Under the pieces are notes generated by a model, which saw only the letters and a list, made by a program, of their open reading frames with translations, made no database searches and was not told where the DNA came from. A stretch of 64,000 bases of DNA. Source: JACRLW01 sp050181465. Lineage in GTDB: Bacteria; Planctomycetota; UBA1135; UBA2386. The DNA is taken from contig JBFXDD010000004.1 in NCBI GenBank assembly GCA_050181465.1, positions 128,641 to 192,640 on the forward strand, in the 5' to 3' direction. The translations under genes and the position numbers were made by a program. Shown here piece after piece: positions 27,906 through 36,704 of the stretch. Position 1 is the first letter of the stretch, and every line of letters begins with the position of its first letter.

Positions 27906-28226
27906 TCAGTACGGTGGCGGTGTGGGACACACACACGGATCGGTGGTCGAACCGATCCACCCCGGGGGCAACTGGCAGTTCTCCTGTCCGCCCGGGCCGG
28001 TGAAGCAGTCTTTGCTCCCCGCACACGAGTTCAGGGCCAAAGCGGGACGGAGGGTGCAAATGTGACCCTGGGTCACGGAGGCGAACAGTCCCGGCGGTGG
28101 GAGCTGACTGGTGCCGACATCGCGAATTCGACCCCTTTGAAGAACCGTCGCTGCAGTGAGCGATCCCAGGACCAGCACCATGCCGAACAGGACTGGAATA
28201 CGTCTCGGCCAAGGATTCGAAGTCAT
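27906..28226 (-). CDS. Small exported six-cysteine peptide
   Basis: 106 residues. A basic N-terminus (MTSNPWPRRI) and hydrophobic segment (PVLFGMVLVLGSLTAATVL) act as a signal or anchor. The mature part has six cysteines (GHIC, NSC, KDC, ENC, PCVC) in about 45 residues with many Gly/Pro and ends PTPPPY. It may be disulfide-bonded outside the cytoplasm. No family was recognised. The gene lies 62 bp upstream of the large exported protein and leads the run that ends in the sigma-like gene. A longer upstream frame lacks a signal and was rejected. Confidence 0.5.
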   Translation of the reverse strand: MTSNPWPRRIPVLFGMVLVLGSLTAATVLQRGRIRDVGTSQLPPPGLFASVTQGHICTLRPALALNSCAGSKDCFTGPGGQENCQLPPGWIGSTTDPCVCPTPPPY

Positions 28227-28634
28227 GTTCGCGCACCTCTCGACTGCGACACCGGCACCGGCACGGCTCCGACAGCCGCGCCCACCCACAGACGCCTGCG
28301 GGGCACATTTTTCTCGTGGCTCTCCATCCCTGGTGGGCAACTCAAGTGCCGGCGAGGGTCGACTAACCGTCTGGAATTCGTGTGGGCGGGCCGTCGACGA
28401 GCGCGCCATGGCTTGGGCGCGTTGCTTGCTGGACTCGATGGCAGGTACTTCCGGTGTGTCGCCTCGAGTGCGCGAGCTCCAAGTGAGGAATGACGCGGCC
28501 GAAGCGCGCTTGGCGAGGGACCCTGCCCGTCCCTCGCCATAGGCCCCACGGACGACGAGTCGAAGTCTGCCCCGGACTCCCGAGACCTTCCCAGCGGACT
28601 CGCCACCGCGCGCCGAAGCGATCTGCCGCGGTTC
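28227..28634. other. 408-bp gap with an 11-bp hairpin
   Basis: No convincing gene is seen; short open frames on both strands have no signal, domain or ribosome-binding site. At 28511-28539 a perfect 11-bp stem (TGGCGAGGGAC / GTCCCTCGCCA) closes a 7-nt loop about 96 bp downstream of the stop of the DUF3352-like gene on the minus strand. It lacks a U-tract on that strand, so it could be a processing or Rho-type 3' structure but not a classical intrinsic terminator. Confidence 0.5.
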
Positions 28635-30389
28635 TCAGCCGGTCTTGCGACGCCCGACGACCGCCTCGTCGAACCAGGTGCCGAACACGGCCAGTACGCC
28701 GCCCAGGCCGAGCGGGGCGGTCATGCGGAAGCCGATGCCGTCGCGGCGCACGCCCATGCCGACGGTGACGTCGCGCAGCGCGGCGGCGAGTTCTTCGGCG
28801 GTCGGCAGGTCTTCTGCGGAGATGGGAGAGTCCTCGTTCGCCTCGAGCAGGTTCTCGAGCATCGGCAAGTGACGCTCCATGAGCCGCGCGATGTTGTCCT
28901 GCAGACGGAGCCAAATCCAATGGGACTGTGAGTCCAGCGCGTTCTGCACAGCGACGTTCGACGACGGCGTCAGCCCACCGTTCTCACCACGCGCACACTG
29001 GCGCAGGTAGCGAGCATCGTTGCTGATCATCAGGCGATCACCGACCTGAGTGAATGCGAAGCTGACTCCGGCCGGGGCGCGCTCCAATGCCAACCAACGC
29101 ACCAAGACGCCGTCCGCGTTTTGCTCCTGCAACTCGCCACCGCGGCTCTCGATGATGCTCGCCAAGACATCGGCCATGTTCTTGCCGTCGCGAACCTGCG
29201 CGATCCAAATGCCCTGCGGAATCCCGATGAGCGCGGGATGCAGCGATACGCCGATGACGGCGGTGGGGCCGATCGACGTCGACAAATCGCGCATCTCTCG
29301 CACGTTCATGCCGACATGTCGCAGCTCGCGCTCGACCTCGCGATGCACTTCGCGATCGAACTCGCTCCGCACGATCTTCGGCAGGCCGCGGTAGATGGAT
29401 TCCAAGCCGTTCCAGAGCGCCTTGGTGTCAGTGCTCATCCCCGCCACTAGCAGCGAGTGCGGCGACAAGCGCGCGAGGTCCGCAGCAGCGACGCGCCCAC
29501 CACCGATCGCGGCGAGCAGACCGCTCTCGTCGACTTCCGCGAGTGCATCGAAGCGATCGACCGAAGTCCCGCCTTCGTGCGAGAGCGAGAACGAGAAGCC
29601 ACGGATCTTGGCGACGCCGAGGCTCTCGACCAAGGAGGCGAACTCGTAGGGGATGTAGCGGCGGACCAAGGCATCGATCGGCTCGAGGTCGACCGCACCC
29701 CACAGCAAGGCGTTGCCCTGGTGGGAGGCCGCGGCCGCCGTGGCGACCGACCGTGCCCGCACCGACGGGGCGTTGGTCTTCGCGATCGCGAGAATGTCGC
29801 GGAGGTAGCCGGTGCCGATGCTCAGCACGGCGAAGTGATCGAACTCTGCATAGGCGACTTCGCCGGTGCGACTCTCATGGCTGAGCAGGCGGACGTCGAC
29901 GCCGTGCATCGTCACGGTCTCACCGGAGATGGAGTTCTTGTCCTCCAACATGCCGATGAAGCGCTTCAAGCACTCGGAGGCATCCTGGCCATTTTCGCCG
30001 AGATCGACCACCAAACCGAAGGACGGGAGCATCTCGTTCTCGAACACGGTCGGTCGCCCCACCCCCAGCGCGAGCGGTCGGGAGAGCACGGCGTGCAGGC
30101 CGCGCGAGTCCATCCCCAGTTCGCTCAGTTCCCGATCCAGCTCCCGGATTCCTTCTTGCGCGAAGATCTGCCCGGGCGTCGCCCCCATCTTCTCCTTCAC
30201 CAGCCGCTCCGCCATCTCGACCAGCGGAGAGCTGGCAGCGGCAGCCTTGCAGGCATCGAGACCGGCGAAGGTCGCGAACGCGATCGTCGTCTCCGGCAGG
30301 AGATCGACCGGCCCGCGCGCGGGCGGATCGTGAGGGGGAACCGCGGCCAGGAAGGCCGCACCGAGCGTGAGGGGAATCAGCGTGGACAT
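28635..30389 (-). CDS. Exported DUF3352-like protein
   Basis: 584 residues. A signal peptide (MSTLIPLTLGAAFLAAVPP) precedes a mature protein starting PVDLLPETTIAFATFAGLDACK. The pattern 'LP.dt...' followed by repeated alpha/beta segments, DRLMISNDARYLRQ and GVSFAFTQVGD resembles DUF3352 or exported proteins that score a value against a threshold, common in Planctomycetota. No active-site motif is visible. The 189 bp upstream hold its promoter region and then the inverted repeat copy at 30579. Assignment to DUF3352 is by pattern only. Confidence 0.7.
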   Translation of the reverse strand: MSTLIPLTLGAAFLAAVPPHDPPARGPVDLLPETTIAFATFAGLDACKAAAASSPLVEMAERLVKEKMGATPGQIFAQEGIRELDRELSELGMDSRGLHAVLSRPLALGVGRPTVFENEMLPSFGLVVDLGENGQDASECLKRFIGMLEDKNSISGETVTMHGVDVRLLSHESRTGEVAYAEFDHFAVLSIGTGYLRDILAIAKTNAPSVRARSVATAAAASHQGNALLWGAVDLEPIDALVRRYIPYEFASLVESLGVAKIRGFSFSLSHEGGTSVDRFDALAEVDESGLLAAIGGGRVAAADLARLSPHSLLVAGMSTDTKALWNGLESIYRGLPKIVRSEFDREVHREVERELRHVGMNVREMRDLSTSIGPTAVIGVSLHPALIGIPQGIWIAQVRDGKNMADVLASIIESRGGELQEQNADGVLVRWLALERAPAGVSFAFTQVGDRLMISNDARYLRQCARGENGGLTPSSNVAVQNALDSQSHWIWLRLQDNIARLMERHLPMLENLLEANEDSPISAEDLPTAEELAAALRDVTVGMGVRRDGIGFRMTAPLGLGGVLAVFGTWFDEAVVGRRKTG

Positions 30390-30578
30390 GGTGATCCGGT
30401 TGCGGATGGGAACGCGAGTATTCTGCCGAGGCGATCAGGGAGTGAGGATGCTTCCTTGGCCAGGTCCCGCGCACGAGCGCCTGCTGAGGATACCTCCGGC
30501 AGACGGAGCCTTCGACAGTGCCACCGAGCTCGACTCGATCGCTACATGTCCGCGCGCCACGATCCCCGCCCTGCGGCG

Positions 30579-30761
30579 CCAGCCCGGACTCGTCGTGAAC
30601 CTCTGCTGCGATCGCCGCAAGTCATCCCAGCGGCGTCGCTGCGTCGGCTCCTCCCTGGCAGCGTAGCTACAGCTACGCTTCGGTCGTCGACCGACGCAGC
30701 TCCTTGCCGGACATCGACCTGCGTCGATCTCGCGACGACGTTCACGAATCATCCGGGCTAG
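30579..30761 (-). repeat. 184-bp palindromic repeat, copy 2, inverted (183 bp)
   Basis: The minus strand reads CTAGCCCGGATGATTCGTGA onward, the same order as copy 1 on the plus strand, so copies 1 and 2 are in inverted orientation and bracket about 6.1 kb. The central hairpin (GCGTAGCT-GT-AGCTACGC) is intact. The plus-strand left end has CCAG in place of CTAG, and one base is missing relative to the other copies. The segment between copies contains the sigma-like and exported-protein genes. Confidence 0.85.
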
Positions 30762-31082
30762 GCAGTCCACCGCTGCTCCGAACAGTTTGATGGACGAGGC
30801 GCTCGCGCACTCGATCGACCACAGAGCTGCGTCGACGAGCTACTTGCTCGACGGTCGGATCCTCGAGTTCGCCCTCAACGCTGCCGTGCGTGTGCTTCGC
30901 AGGGCCATGGTAGGTCGCAAGTACAGGATCTCCGCAGGTGCCGAGGAGGCCGGTGCGCCCACGGCAGTGAGGCACCGAACACGCATGCACGAAGGACCCT
31001 GAGCGTCGAGAATTCCAGATCACGCCATCGGTCGTTCGGTTCCAAGATGCGCTCCTTCGGCGGTTCGCCGACAACCGCCCTC
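30762..31082. other. 321-bp gap after murB, no gene seen
   Basis: This stretch lies between the inverted repeat copy and the 3' end of murB. Open frames here either run into the repeat or lack any start context, and none has recognisable residues. No terminator-like stem with a U-tract was found by eye for the long cell-wall operon that ends at 31083. It may be a remnant of a gene disrupted by the repeat, but nothing supports a specific identity. Confidence 0.4.
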
Positions 31083-31988
31083 CTACAACCCCGCCACGTC
31101 CCACGCCTGCACCTCCAACTCGAGGTGCACCCCGAAGGCGTCGAAGACCCGCGTTCGCACGACATCGATCAGGCGCACGAAGTCGGCACAGGTGCCGTTC
31201 TGATCGTTGATGAAGTAGTTGGCGTGCTTGCCGCTGACGCTGATACCACCCTGACGCAGCAGCTTACATCCCGCCTGCTCGATGAGACGACCTGCGGCAT
31301 CCCCCTTGGGATTGCGGAAGACACAGCCCACGCTGTGCTCGGTGATCGGCTGCGTCGCATTGCGATAACGCAGGTAGTTCTCGAATCGCTCGCGGATCGC
31401 GCGCGGATCATCGGGACGCAGACGAAACGTCGCGCGCACGACCACGCTGCCCGCGAGGCCCCCGTCGCGATAGACCGGGTGGCACTCCGCACGCGCGACC
31501 TCGCGCAACTCGCCCTGTGGATCGACGAGCAACAAGGATTCGACGATGTCGAAGGTCTCGCCCTCGCGCGTGCCTGCGTTCATCGCAACGACTCCACCGA
31601 CCTGCGCCGGTACACCGGTGAGAACCTCGAGTCCCGCCAGCCCCTGCTCGCGCGACAAGCGGATGAGGCCGGGCACCGACATGCCGGCGCCCACACTCAG
31701 ACGTTCGCCGTCGCGGACGATGCGGTTGAGCCGCTCGAGCGACAGCACCACACCGCTCACACCCTGATCGCCGATCAACACATTGGAGCCGCCGCCGAGA
31801 ATCCGCAGCCGAACACCGTAGTCGCGACAGAAGCGCACGACGTCGACGACATCCTGCTCGGTCACGGCCTCGACGAACACCTGCGCAGGCCCACCGATGC
31901 GCAGGTGCGTCAGCGCGGCGAGCGACACGCCCTCGCGCACGACGCCGCGCAGACCATCCAGCATCGCTCGCATCGGATCGTGGGTCAC
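31083..31988 (-). CDS. murB: UDP-N-acetylenolpyruvoylglucosamine reductase MurB
   Basis: 301 residues, the short type II MurB size. MurB reduces UDP-GlcNAc-enolpyruvate to UDP-MurNAc with FAD and NADPH. FAD-binding motifs are LRILGGGSNVL and GLAGLEVLTGVPAQVGGVVAMNAG. The catalytic region reads HSVGCVFRNPKGDAAGRLIEQAG: where many MurBs have Ser as proton donor, Cys is found here. The GTG start at 31988 overlaps murC's stop (GTGA). It is the last gene of the cluster; ddl, ftsQ, ftsA and ftsZ do not follow. Confidence 0.93.
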   Translation of the reverse strand: MTHDPMRAMLDGLRGVVREGVSLAALTHLRIGGPAQVFVEAVTEQDVVDVVRFCRDYGVRLRILGGGSNVLIGDQGVSGVVLSLERLNRIVRDGERLSVGAGMSVPGLIRLSREQGLAGLEVLTGVPAQVGGVVAMNAGTREGETFDIVESLLLVDPQGELREVARAECHPVYRDGGLAGSVVVRATFRLRPDDPRAIRERFENYLRYRNATQPITEHSVGCVFRNPKGDAAGRLIEQAGCKLLRQGGISVSGKHANYFINDQNGTCADFVRLIDVVRTRVFDAFGVHLELEVQAWDVAGL

Positions 31989-33361
31989 GTGACCTCCAGC
32001 AAGGGTTCGAGGATCGCATCGATGTTGCCCGCGCCCAGAACGAGCACGACCGCATTCGGCATGAGCTGCGCAGCGACCTGGGCCGGCATCTCACTCAGTT
32101 CGGCCCCCACGTCCGCGCGCGCGCCGCGCGAACGGATCGCTTCGACCATGCGTGTGGCGGTCACCGTCTCGATGTCGGTCAACCGCTCGCGAGCCGCGTA
32201 GACCTCGGCGACGACCGCGTGATCGGCCTCGGCGAGCACGCTGACGAAGTCGTCCAGGAGCCGCGACGTACGACTGTGCTGATGAGGCTGAAACACCGCC
32301 ACGATCGGGCGCGCCGGAAAGCGCCGCCGCGCGGCGCGCAACACCACCTTGATCTCGGCGGGATGATGCGCGTAGTCGAGGACGACCTGCGTTCCCTTCT
32401 TGCCTTCGAACATCTCGAATCGCCGACGCACACCGACGAATGAGCCGAGGCCCACGCATGCCGTCTCGAGGTCCGCGCCCAGTGAGTCGACCAGTGCCAG
32501 GGCCGTCAACGCGTTGTGCACCTGAAACCGGCCCGGCTGCGCGAGTTGCACTCGCGGAAGCCGCCGTCCGTGCACCATCGGAACGAACGAGAAGCGCCCT
32601 AGATCCTCCGCGACATCGGTCGCGCGAAGGTCCGCGAACAGCCCCTGGCCGACCCGCACGACGCGCACACCGTCCAACGACTCGCCGACGATGTCGAGCG
32701 GCACACTCTCCGAGACGACTACCGTGCCGCCCGGCCGAATGCGCGCAACGAAGCTTCGATACGCCTCGACGAGGTCATCGCGCGTGGGATAGCAGTCGAA
32801 GTGATCGTGATCGGCGTTGAGGATCGCGGCACCGAAGGGCCGCAAGTTCAAGAAGGAGCGATTGAACTCGCAGGCCTCGACGATGAAGACGTCATCGCCG
32901 CCGCCGTAGCCGTTGCCGCCGAGTTCGGGGACTTCACCGCCGATCAAGTGCGAGGGATCGAGCCCGGCCCCGCGCGCCGCGGCGACCGTCATCGCCGTCG
33001 TGGTCGTCTTGCCGTGGGTGCCCGCAATCGCCAGACACCGACGGCCTTCGGACAACCTGCCGACGGCCTCGGCATACAGCAGTGAAGTGAACCCACGCCG
33101 CACGCACTCGCGCACCTCCGGATCCTCCTCCCCCACCGCAGCCGACCGAACGACGTAGCCCCCATTGCCGGTCAGCAGCTCCGGTCGATGCCCGATCCAG
33201 ATGTGGATGCCCTCGGCTCGGAGTTCCTCGACGACCTGTCCATCGCTGACGTCGCTGCCGCTCAACGCGACTCCGAATCGATGCAGCATGCGCGCGAGTC
33301 CCGACATGCCTGCGCCGCCGATCCCGATCAGGTGTATGCGTTGGCCGCGTTGTCCGAGCAT
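31985..33361 (-). CDS. murC: UDP-N-acetylmuramate--L-alanine ligase MurC
   Basis: 458 residues, usual length. It adds the first L-Ala to UDP-MurNAc. The Rossmann start IHLIGIGGAGMSGLARML, the P-loop AIAGTHGKTTTTAM, and VVLDYAHHPAEIKVVL plus FQPHQHSRT are diagnostic of MurC. ATG 33361 lies 32 bp after murG. The downstream murB start overlaps its stop. Confidence 0.95.
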   Translation of the reverse strand: MLGQRGQRIHLIGIGGAGMSGLARMLHRFGVALSGSDVSDGQVVEELRAEGIHIWIGHRPELLTGNGGYVVRSAAVGEEDPEVRECVRRGFTSLLYAEAVGRLSEGRRCLAIAGTHGKTTTTAMTVAAARGAGLDPSHLIGGEVPELGGNGYGGGDDVFIVEACEFNRSFLNLRPFGAAILNADHDHFDCYPTRDDLVEAYRSFVARIRPGGTVVVSESVPLDIVGESLDGVRVVRVGQGLFADLRATDVAEDLGRFSFVPMVHGRRLPRVQLAQPGRFQVHNALTALALVDSLGADLETACVGLGSFVGVRRRFEMFEGKKGTQVVLDYAHHPAEIKVVLRAARRRFPARPIVAVFQPHQHSRTSRLLDDFVSVLAEADHAVVAEVYAARERLTDIETVTATRMVEAIRSRGARADVGAELSEMPAQVAAQLMPNAVVLVLGAGNIDAILEPLLEVT

Positions 33362-33393
33362 CTTGTCAGAGTACCCTGGTCAGTGCACCTTGG

Positions 33394-34455
33394 TCAGAGC
33401 ACCGTCTGCTCGAGATCGTGGACGATGCGATCACACGCGTCGCCGAGGTCCAGACTGCGCGCGCACTCTTCCATCAGTCGCAAGCGTTCGGGCGAGCGCA
33501 GCAACTGCTGCAGGACTTCCGTGAAGCGCGGGCCGGTCAATTCGTGCTGCTGCAAGACGACCGCCGCGCCCGCGCGAGCGAGGACTCGCGCGTTGTGCAA
33601 CTGCTGCTGATCGCGATGGTGCGGATAGGGCACGATGAGCGCGGCGCGACCGGTCGCGATCAACTCCGACACGGTGCAACCGCCACCGCGACAGATGACC
33701 AAGTCGGCCGCCGCATACAGTGTCGGCATGTCGAAGGCCAAGGCGCGCACGACGGCATCGACTCCGTGATCGACACCGTCGCGGTACCGCGCGCGGACAT
33801 CGGCCTCATCGCGTGGTCCGCTCAGATGCAGAATCTGCATCGGGCAGCGCTGTTCCAGCAGCGCGCGTGGTGCGGCCTCGTTCAAGAAGCTCGCACCCTG
33901 GCTTCCGCCGGTGACCAGGACCACCGGCAGATCGTCGCGAAGGCCGAGCCGCTGCCGCGCGACCTGCCGATCGACCAGACTGAAGTCCTTGCGGATCGGC
34001 GTGCCGGTGACCAGTGAGTGCGGCACGTCGGCGATCGTCGGCAGACCGAGGTAGACGCGGCGTGCGAGTCGCGACAACAGTCGATTCGCGCGCCCGGGAA
34101 CCGCGTTCTGTTCCAGGATCGCGATCGGCAGGCGCAGCGAACGCGCGGCCAAACCTGCCGCGACCGACGTTCGCCCGCCGGTGCACACGACCGCATCGAC
34201 GTCCTCCGTCGCAAGCCATCGCCGCGCCTTCATCGTTCCACGGGCCATGGCGACGAGCTGCCCGACGCCGCGACCGCCCATCTCGAGCGACTGCGCGCGC
34301 TGGCCGGCACGCGAGAGCAACTCCGACTCCACGGCGCGACCGGCGGTGAGGAACACCGTGTCGTAGCCACCGGCACGCAGCGCATCACCGAGGACCAGAG
34401 CCGGCCAGAGATGACCGCCGGTTCCGCTGCTGACCAGTCCGACTCGCTTGACCAT
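33394..34455 (-). CDS. murG: Lipid II synthase MurG
   Basis: 353 residues. MurG transfers GlcNAc from UDP-GlcNAc to lipid I on the inner face of the membrane. The GT-B signature is seen as SSGTGGHLWPALVLGDAL (glycine loop 1), LEQNAVPGRANRLL, and VTGGSQGASFLNE (glycine loop 3). CRGGGCTVSELIATGRAALIVPYPHHRDQQQ matches the donor-binding site. It is 52 bp after the LysM gene. Confidence 0.95.
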   Translation of the reverse strand: MVKRVGLVSSGTGGHLWPALVLGDALRAGGYDTVFLTAGRAVESELLSRAGQRAQSLEMGGRGVGQLVAMARGTMKARRWLATEDVDAVVCTGGRTSVAAGLAARSLRLPIAILEQNAVPGRANRLLSRLARRVYLGLPTIADVPHSLVTGTPIRKDFSLVDRQVARQRLGLRDDLPVVLVTGGSQGASFLNEAAPRALLEQRCPMQILHLSGPRDEADVRARYRDGVDHGVDAVVRALAFDMPTLYAAADLVICRGGGCTVSELIATGRAALIVPYPHHRDQQQLHNARVLARAGAAVVLQQHELTGPRFTEVLQQLLRSPERLRLMEECARSLDLGDACDRIVHDLEQTVL

Positions 34456-34507
34456 GACGTGCTCCGCGGACGAAGGCGGTGGAACGAACGAAACGAGCGA
34501 CCCGCGC

Positions 34508-35560
34508 TCAGTTGCGCGGGGGGCTCAGGGCAGGAACGACGATCTCGCGACCGACCGGCATGCGACGTGGATCGAGACCGGGATTCGCGTCGAGGATCAC
34601 CTGCCAACGTTGATCGCTGCCGTAGTAGCGGCGGGAGACGTGAGTGAGCGTCTCGCCCGCAGCGACCTCGTGAAGAACGGCGCCTGGTGGAAGAGTCGTC
34701 GCGCGGCCTTTGGTCGCCTTCGGCTCCGTCGCCACGGCTGCGCCTCGAGCCGGGATCACGATCTCGCGGTTGAGCGGCAGTCGGGTCGGATCCAGGCCGG
34801 GGTTCGCATCTGCGATCTTGCGCCACTCGCGCTCGGCGCCGAGATACTCGATCGCGAGCGACGCGAGCGTGTCACCGGGCACGATCAAGTGCTTGCGCGC
34901 ACCCTGCGGCAGCGACCTGCTCTCGCCGGATTCCTTGGCGGGGGCAACTTCCTTCCGCGCCGCCGCCGGAATCACGAGCTCCGTTCCCACTTGGATGCGC
35001 CGCGGATCCACACCGGGATTGGCATCGAGGATCTGCTGGAAGTACCGCGCGGAGCCGAGGTACTGCTGCGCCAGTGACGAGGGCGTGTCGCCCGCGACGA
35101 TCTTGTGCTTGCGCACTGTGCTCGGCACCGGCAGCGGCGGCGCTGCGATCTTGCCGGACTCCTCGAGCGCACCGGGATCGACCTTCGGCGTCCGATTCGC
35201 GTCGCGATCACTGCCGCCGAGATCGCGGCTCGGCGGGATCGCCACGTCGGGCGTCGCCGGGTCGACCTTCGGGTCGGTCTTCGGCGGCTGGACCGTACCC
35301 GAGGCGTCGGTGAACAGCGCATCGCCGTCCTGGAAGTCGCCGAACACCGGCAGCAGCCGATCACTCGGCTTCTCCGCATCCTGCGCGCCGGGTGCCGGGT
35401 TGCGACGCGAGTCGCGATCACCGTCACCGTCGACCTTGATGTCTGCGACTTTCAGATCCGACCGCGTGTCCGAGCCCGGTTCGCCCATCAGGGCGACACC
35501 CAGAATCATCACGATCACGATCACCAGAACGTAGAGCCCGTACTTCTCGAGCTGACCCAT
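34508..35560 (-). CDS. Membrane-anchored protein with three LysM domains
   Basis: 350 residues. A membrane anchor (YGLYVLVIVIVMILGVALMG) follows a short cytoplasmic start, then an Asp/Pro-rich linker of about 110 residues and three LysM modules, each with the pattern xGDTxxxLAxxYLGxxxxxxxIxDANPGxDPxxIxVGxxxVIPA (about residues 153-200, 225-272, 300-347). LysM binds GlcNAc in peptidoglycan. The start ATG 35560 is supported by GGAGG 8 nt upstream, which lies inside the end of ftsW. Lying between ftsW and murG, where other bacteria have no such gene, it probably acts with septal wall synthesis. Confidence 0.85.
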   Translation of the reverse strand: MGQLEKYGLYVLVIVIVMILGVALMGEPGSDTRSDLKVADIKVDGDGDRDSRRNPAPGAQDAEKPSDRLLPVFGDFQDGDALFTDASGTVQPPKTDPKVDPATPDVAIPPSRDLGGSDRDANRTPKVDPGALEESGKIAAPPLPVPSTVRKHKIVAGDTPSSLAQQYLGSARYFQQILDANPGVDPRRIQVGTELVIPAAARKEVAPAKESGESRSLPQGARKHLIVPGDTLASLAIEYLGAEREWRKIADANPGLDPTRLPLNREIVIPARGAAVATEPKATKGRATTLPPGAVLHEVAAGETLTHVSRRYYGSDQRWQVILDANPGLDPRRMPVGREIVVPALSPPRN

Positions 35561-35561
35561 C

Positions 35562-36686
35562 TCATGTCCCTCCAAAGTTCGAATCCGCCCACTGCCCGGA
35601 CGACTGACCTGTCCGTGCAGCGTTGCCGATCAGTCCCACGAGCCCCAGCGAGGTCATCAGGTTCGTGCCGCCCGCGCTGACGAAGGGCAGATCGATGCCC
35701 TTGGCCGGCGCGAGGCCCGTCGTCACCAACAAGTTGATGACGGCTTGAGCGCAGAGCGCGAACCCGCTGCCGAATACCAGGTAGCGGTGGAACGGATCAG
35801 TGAGTCGGCGCGCGAGGCGGTAGCTGACGACGCCGACCATGAAGAAGGATGCGAGCACGATCATGCCGCCGAGGAAACCGAGTTCCTCACCGATGATCGT
35901 GAACACGAAGTCGTTGTGGGGTTCGGGCACGAAGCCCATCTTGCGCCAGCCGTGGCCGATACCGGCGCCGGCCAGGCCGCCGCTCTCGATGGCGATCAGA
36001 CCCTGCGCAACCTGGTAGGGCGGGTCCTCGTTGAGCCAGCGCATGAATCGTTCGACCACGTAGCCGTGACGACCGACGACCAAGACTGCGAGCGGCACCG
36101 CCGCGACGAGGCCGAGGCCGATCCACAGCAGCGAGACTCCCGCAGCGACCGCCATCACGCCCGCGATCGCGACACAGAGAAGCGCGTTGCCGTTGTCCGG
36201 CTGCAGGAACAAGCCGCCGGCGAGGAGGACCGCCGGAGCCATGACCACGAGCAGCCCACGGCGCAGCTCGCGCATTCGTTCGCCGGCTCCGCCGATCAGC
36301 GCCGCGGTGACCACGATCAGCGCGATGCGCGCGAAGTCGACCGGCTGCACGGTCATGCCGCCGACCGACAGCCAGCGCCGCGCGTGGTTGCGCTCGGTGC
36401 CGGCGATGGCGGCGACCCACACCGCGAGCAGCGCGACGCCGAAGATCGGGATCGACCAGCGTCGCAAGCTCTCGATCGGCAGCATCGAGAAGACCAGGAA
36501 CAGGACGATCCCGGCGATGAGCTTGGAGCCCTGCGACTGCAGCGCCCGCATCACGCTGTCCTCGCGCACGCCCTGGATGGAGACGGCCATCACCAGCCCG
36601 AGACAGCACAGGCCCGCGACTGCGAACATCAGCCAATCGAGTTCGCGAATGCGCGAACGATCGCGGAGGGGTGCGGCGAGACTCAT
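35562..36686 (-). CDS. ftsW: SEDS-family peptidoglycan glycosyltransferase FtsW
   Basis: 374 residues with about ten membrane segments. The SEDS family polymerises lipid II; FtsW works with FtsI at the septum. ARRWLSVGGMTVQPVDFARIALIV is the family signature, with FLQPDNGNALL and the PEPHNDFVFTIIGEELGFLG loop, and GIDLPFVSAGGTNLMTSL near the C-terminus. Genomic position in a dcw cluster beside ftsI and murG favours FtsW over RodA. The last codons encode the ribosome-binding site of the LysM gene. murD, normally between mraY and ftsW, is missing; only 18 bp separate these genes. Confidence 0.93.
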   Translation of the reverse strand: MSLAAPLRDRSRIRELDWLMFAVAGLCCLGLVMAVSIQGVREDSVMRALQSQGSKLIAGIVLFLVFSMLPIESLRRWSIPIFGVALLAVWVAAIAGTERNHARRWLSVGGMTVQPVDFARIALIVVTAALIGGAGERMRELRRGLLVVMAPAVLLAGGLFLQPDNGNALLCVAIAGVMAVAAGVSLLWIGLGLVAAVPLAVLVVGRHGYVVERFMRWLNEDPPYQVAQGLIAIESGGLAGAGIGHGWRKMGFVPEPHNDFVFTIIGEELGFLGGMIVLASFFMVGVVSYRLARRLTDPFHRYLVFGSGFALCAQAVINLLVTTGLAPAKGIDLPFVSAGGTNLMTSLGLVGLIGNAARTGQSSGQWADSNFGGT

Positions 36687-36704
36687 CGGGGCATCCTCAT
36701 CGGC

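Noticed and set aside
28156..28542. Plus-strand open frame in the gap upstream of the DUF3352-like gene's end
   Set aside because: No signal, domain or ribosome-binding site; composition matches antisense noise.
30742..31104. Minus-strand open frame between murB and the repeat
   Set aside because: It runs into the repeat and the start of murB's 3' side, with no recognisable residues.
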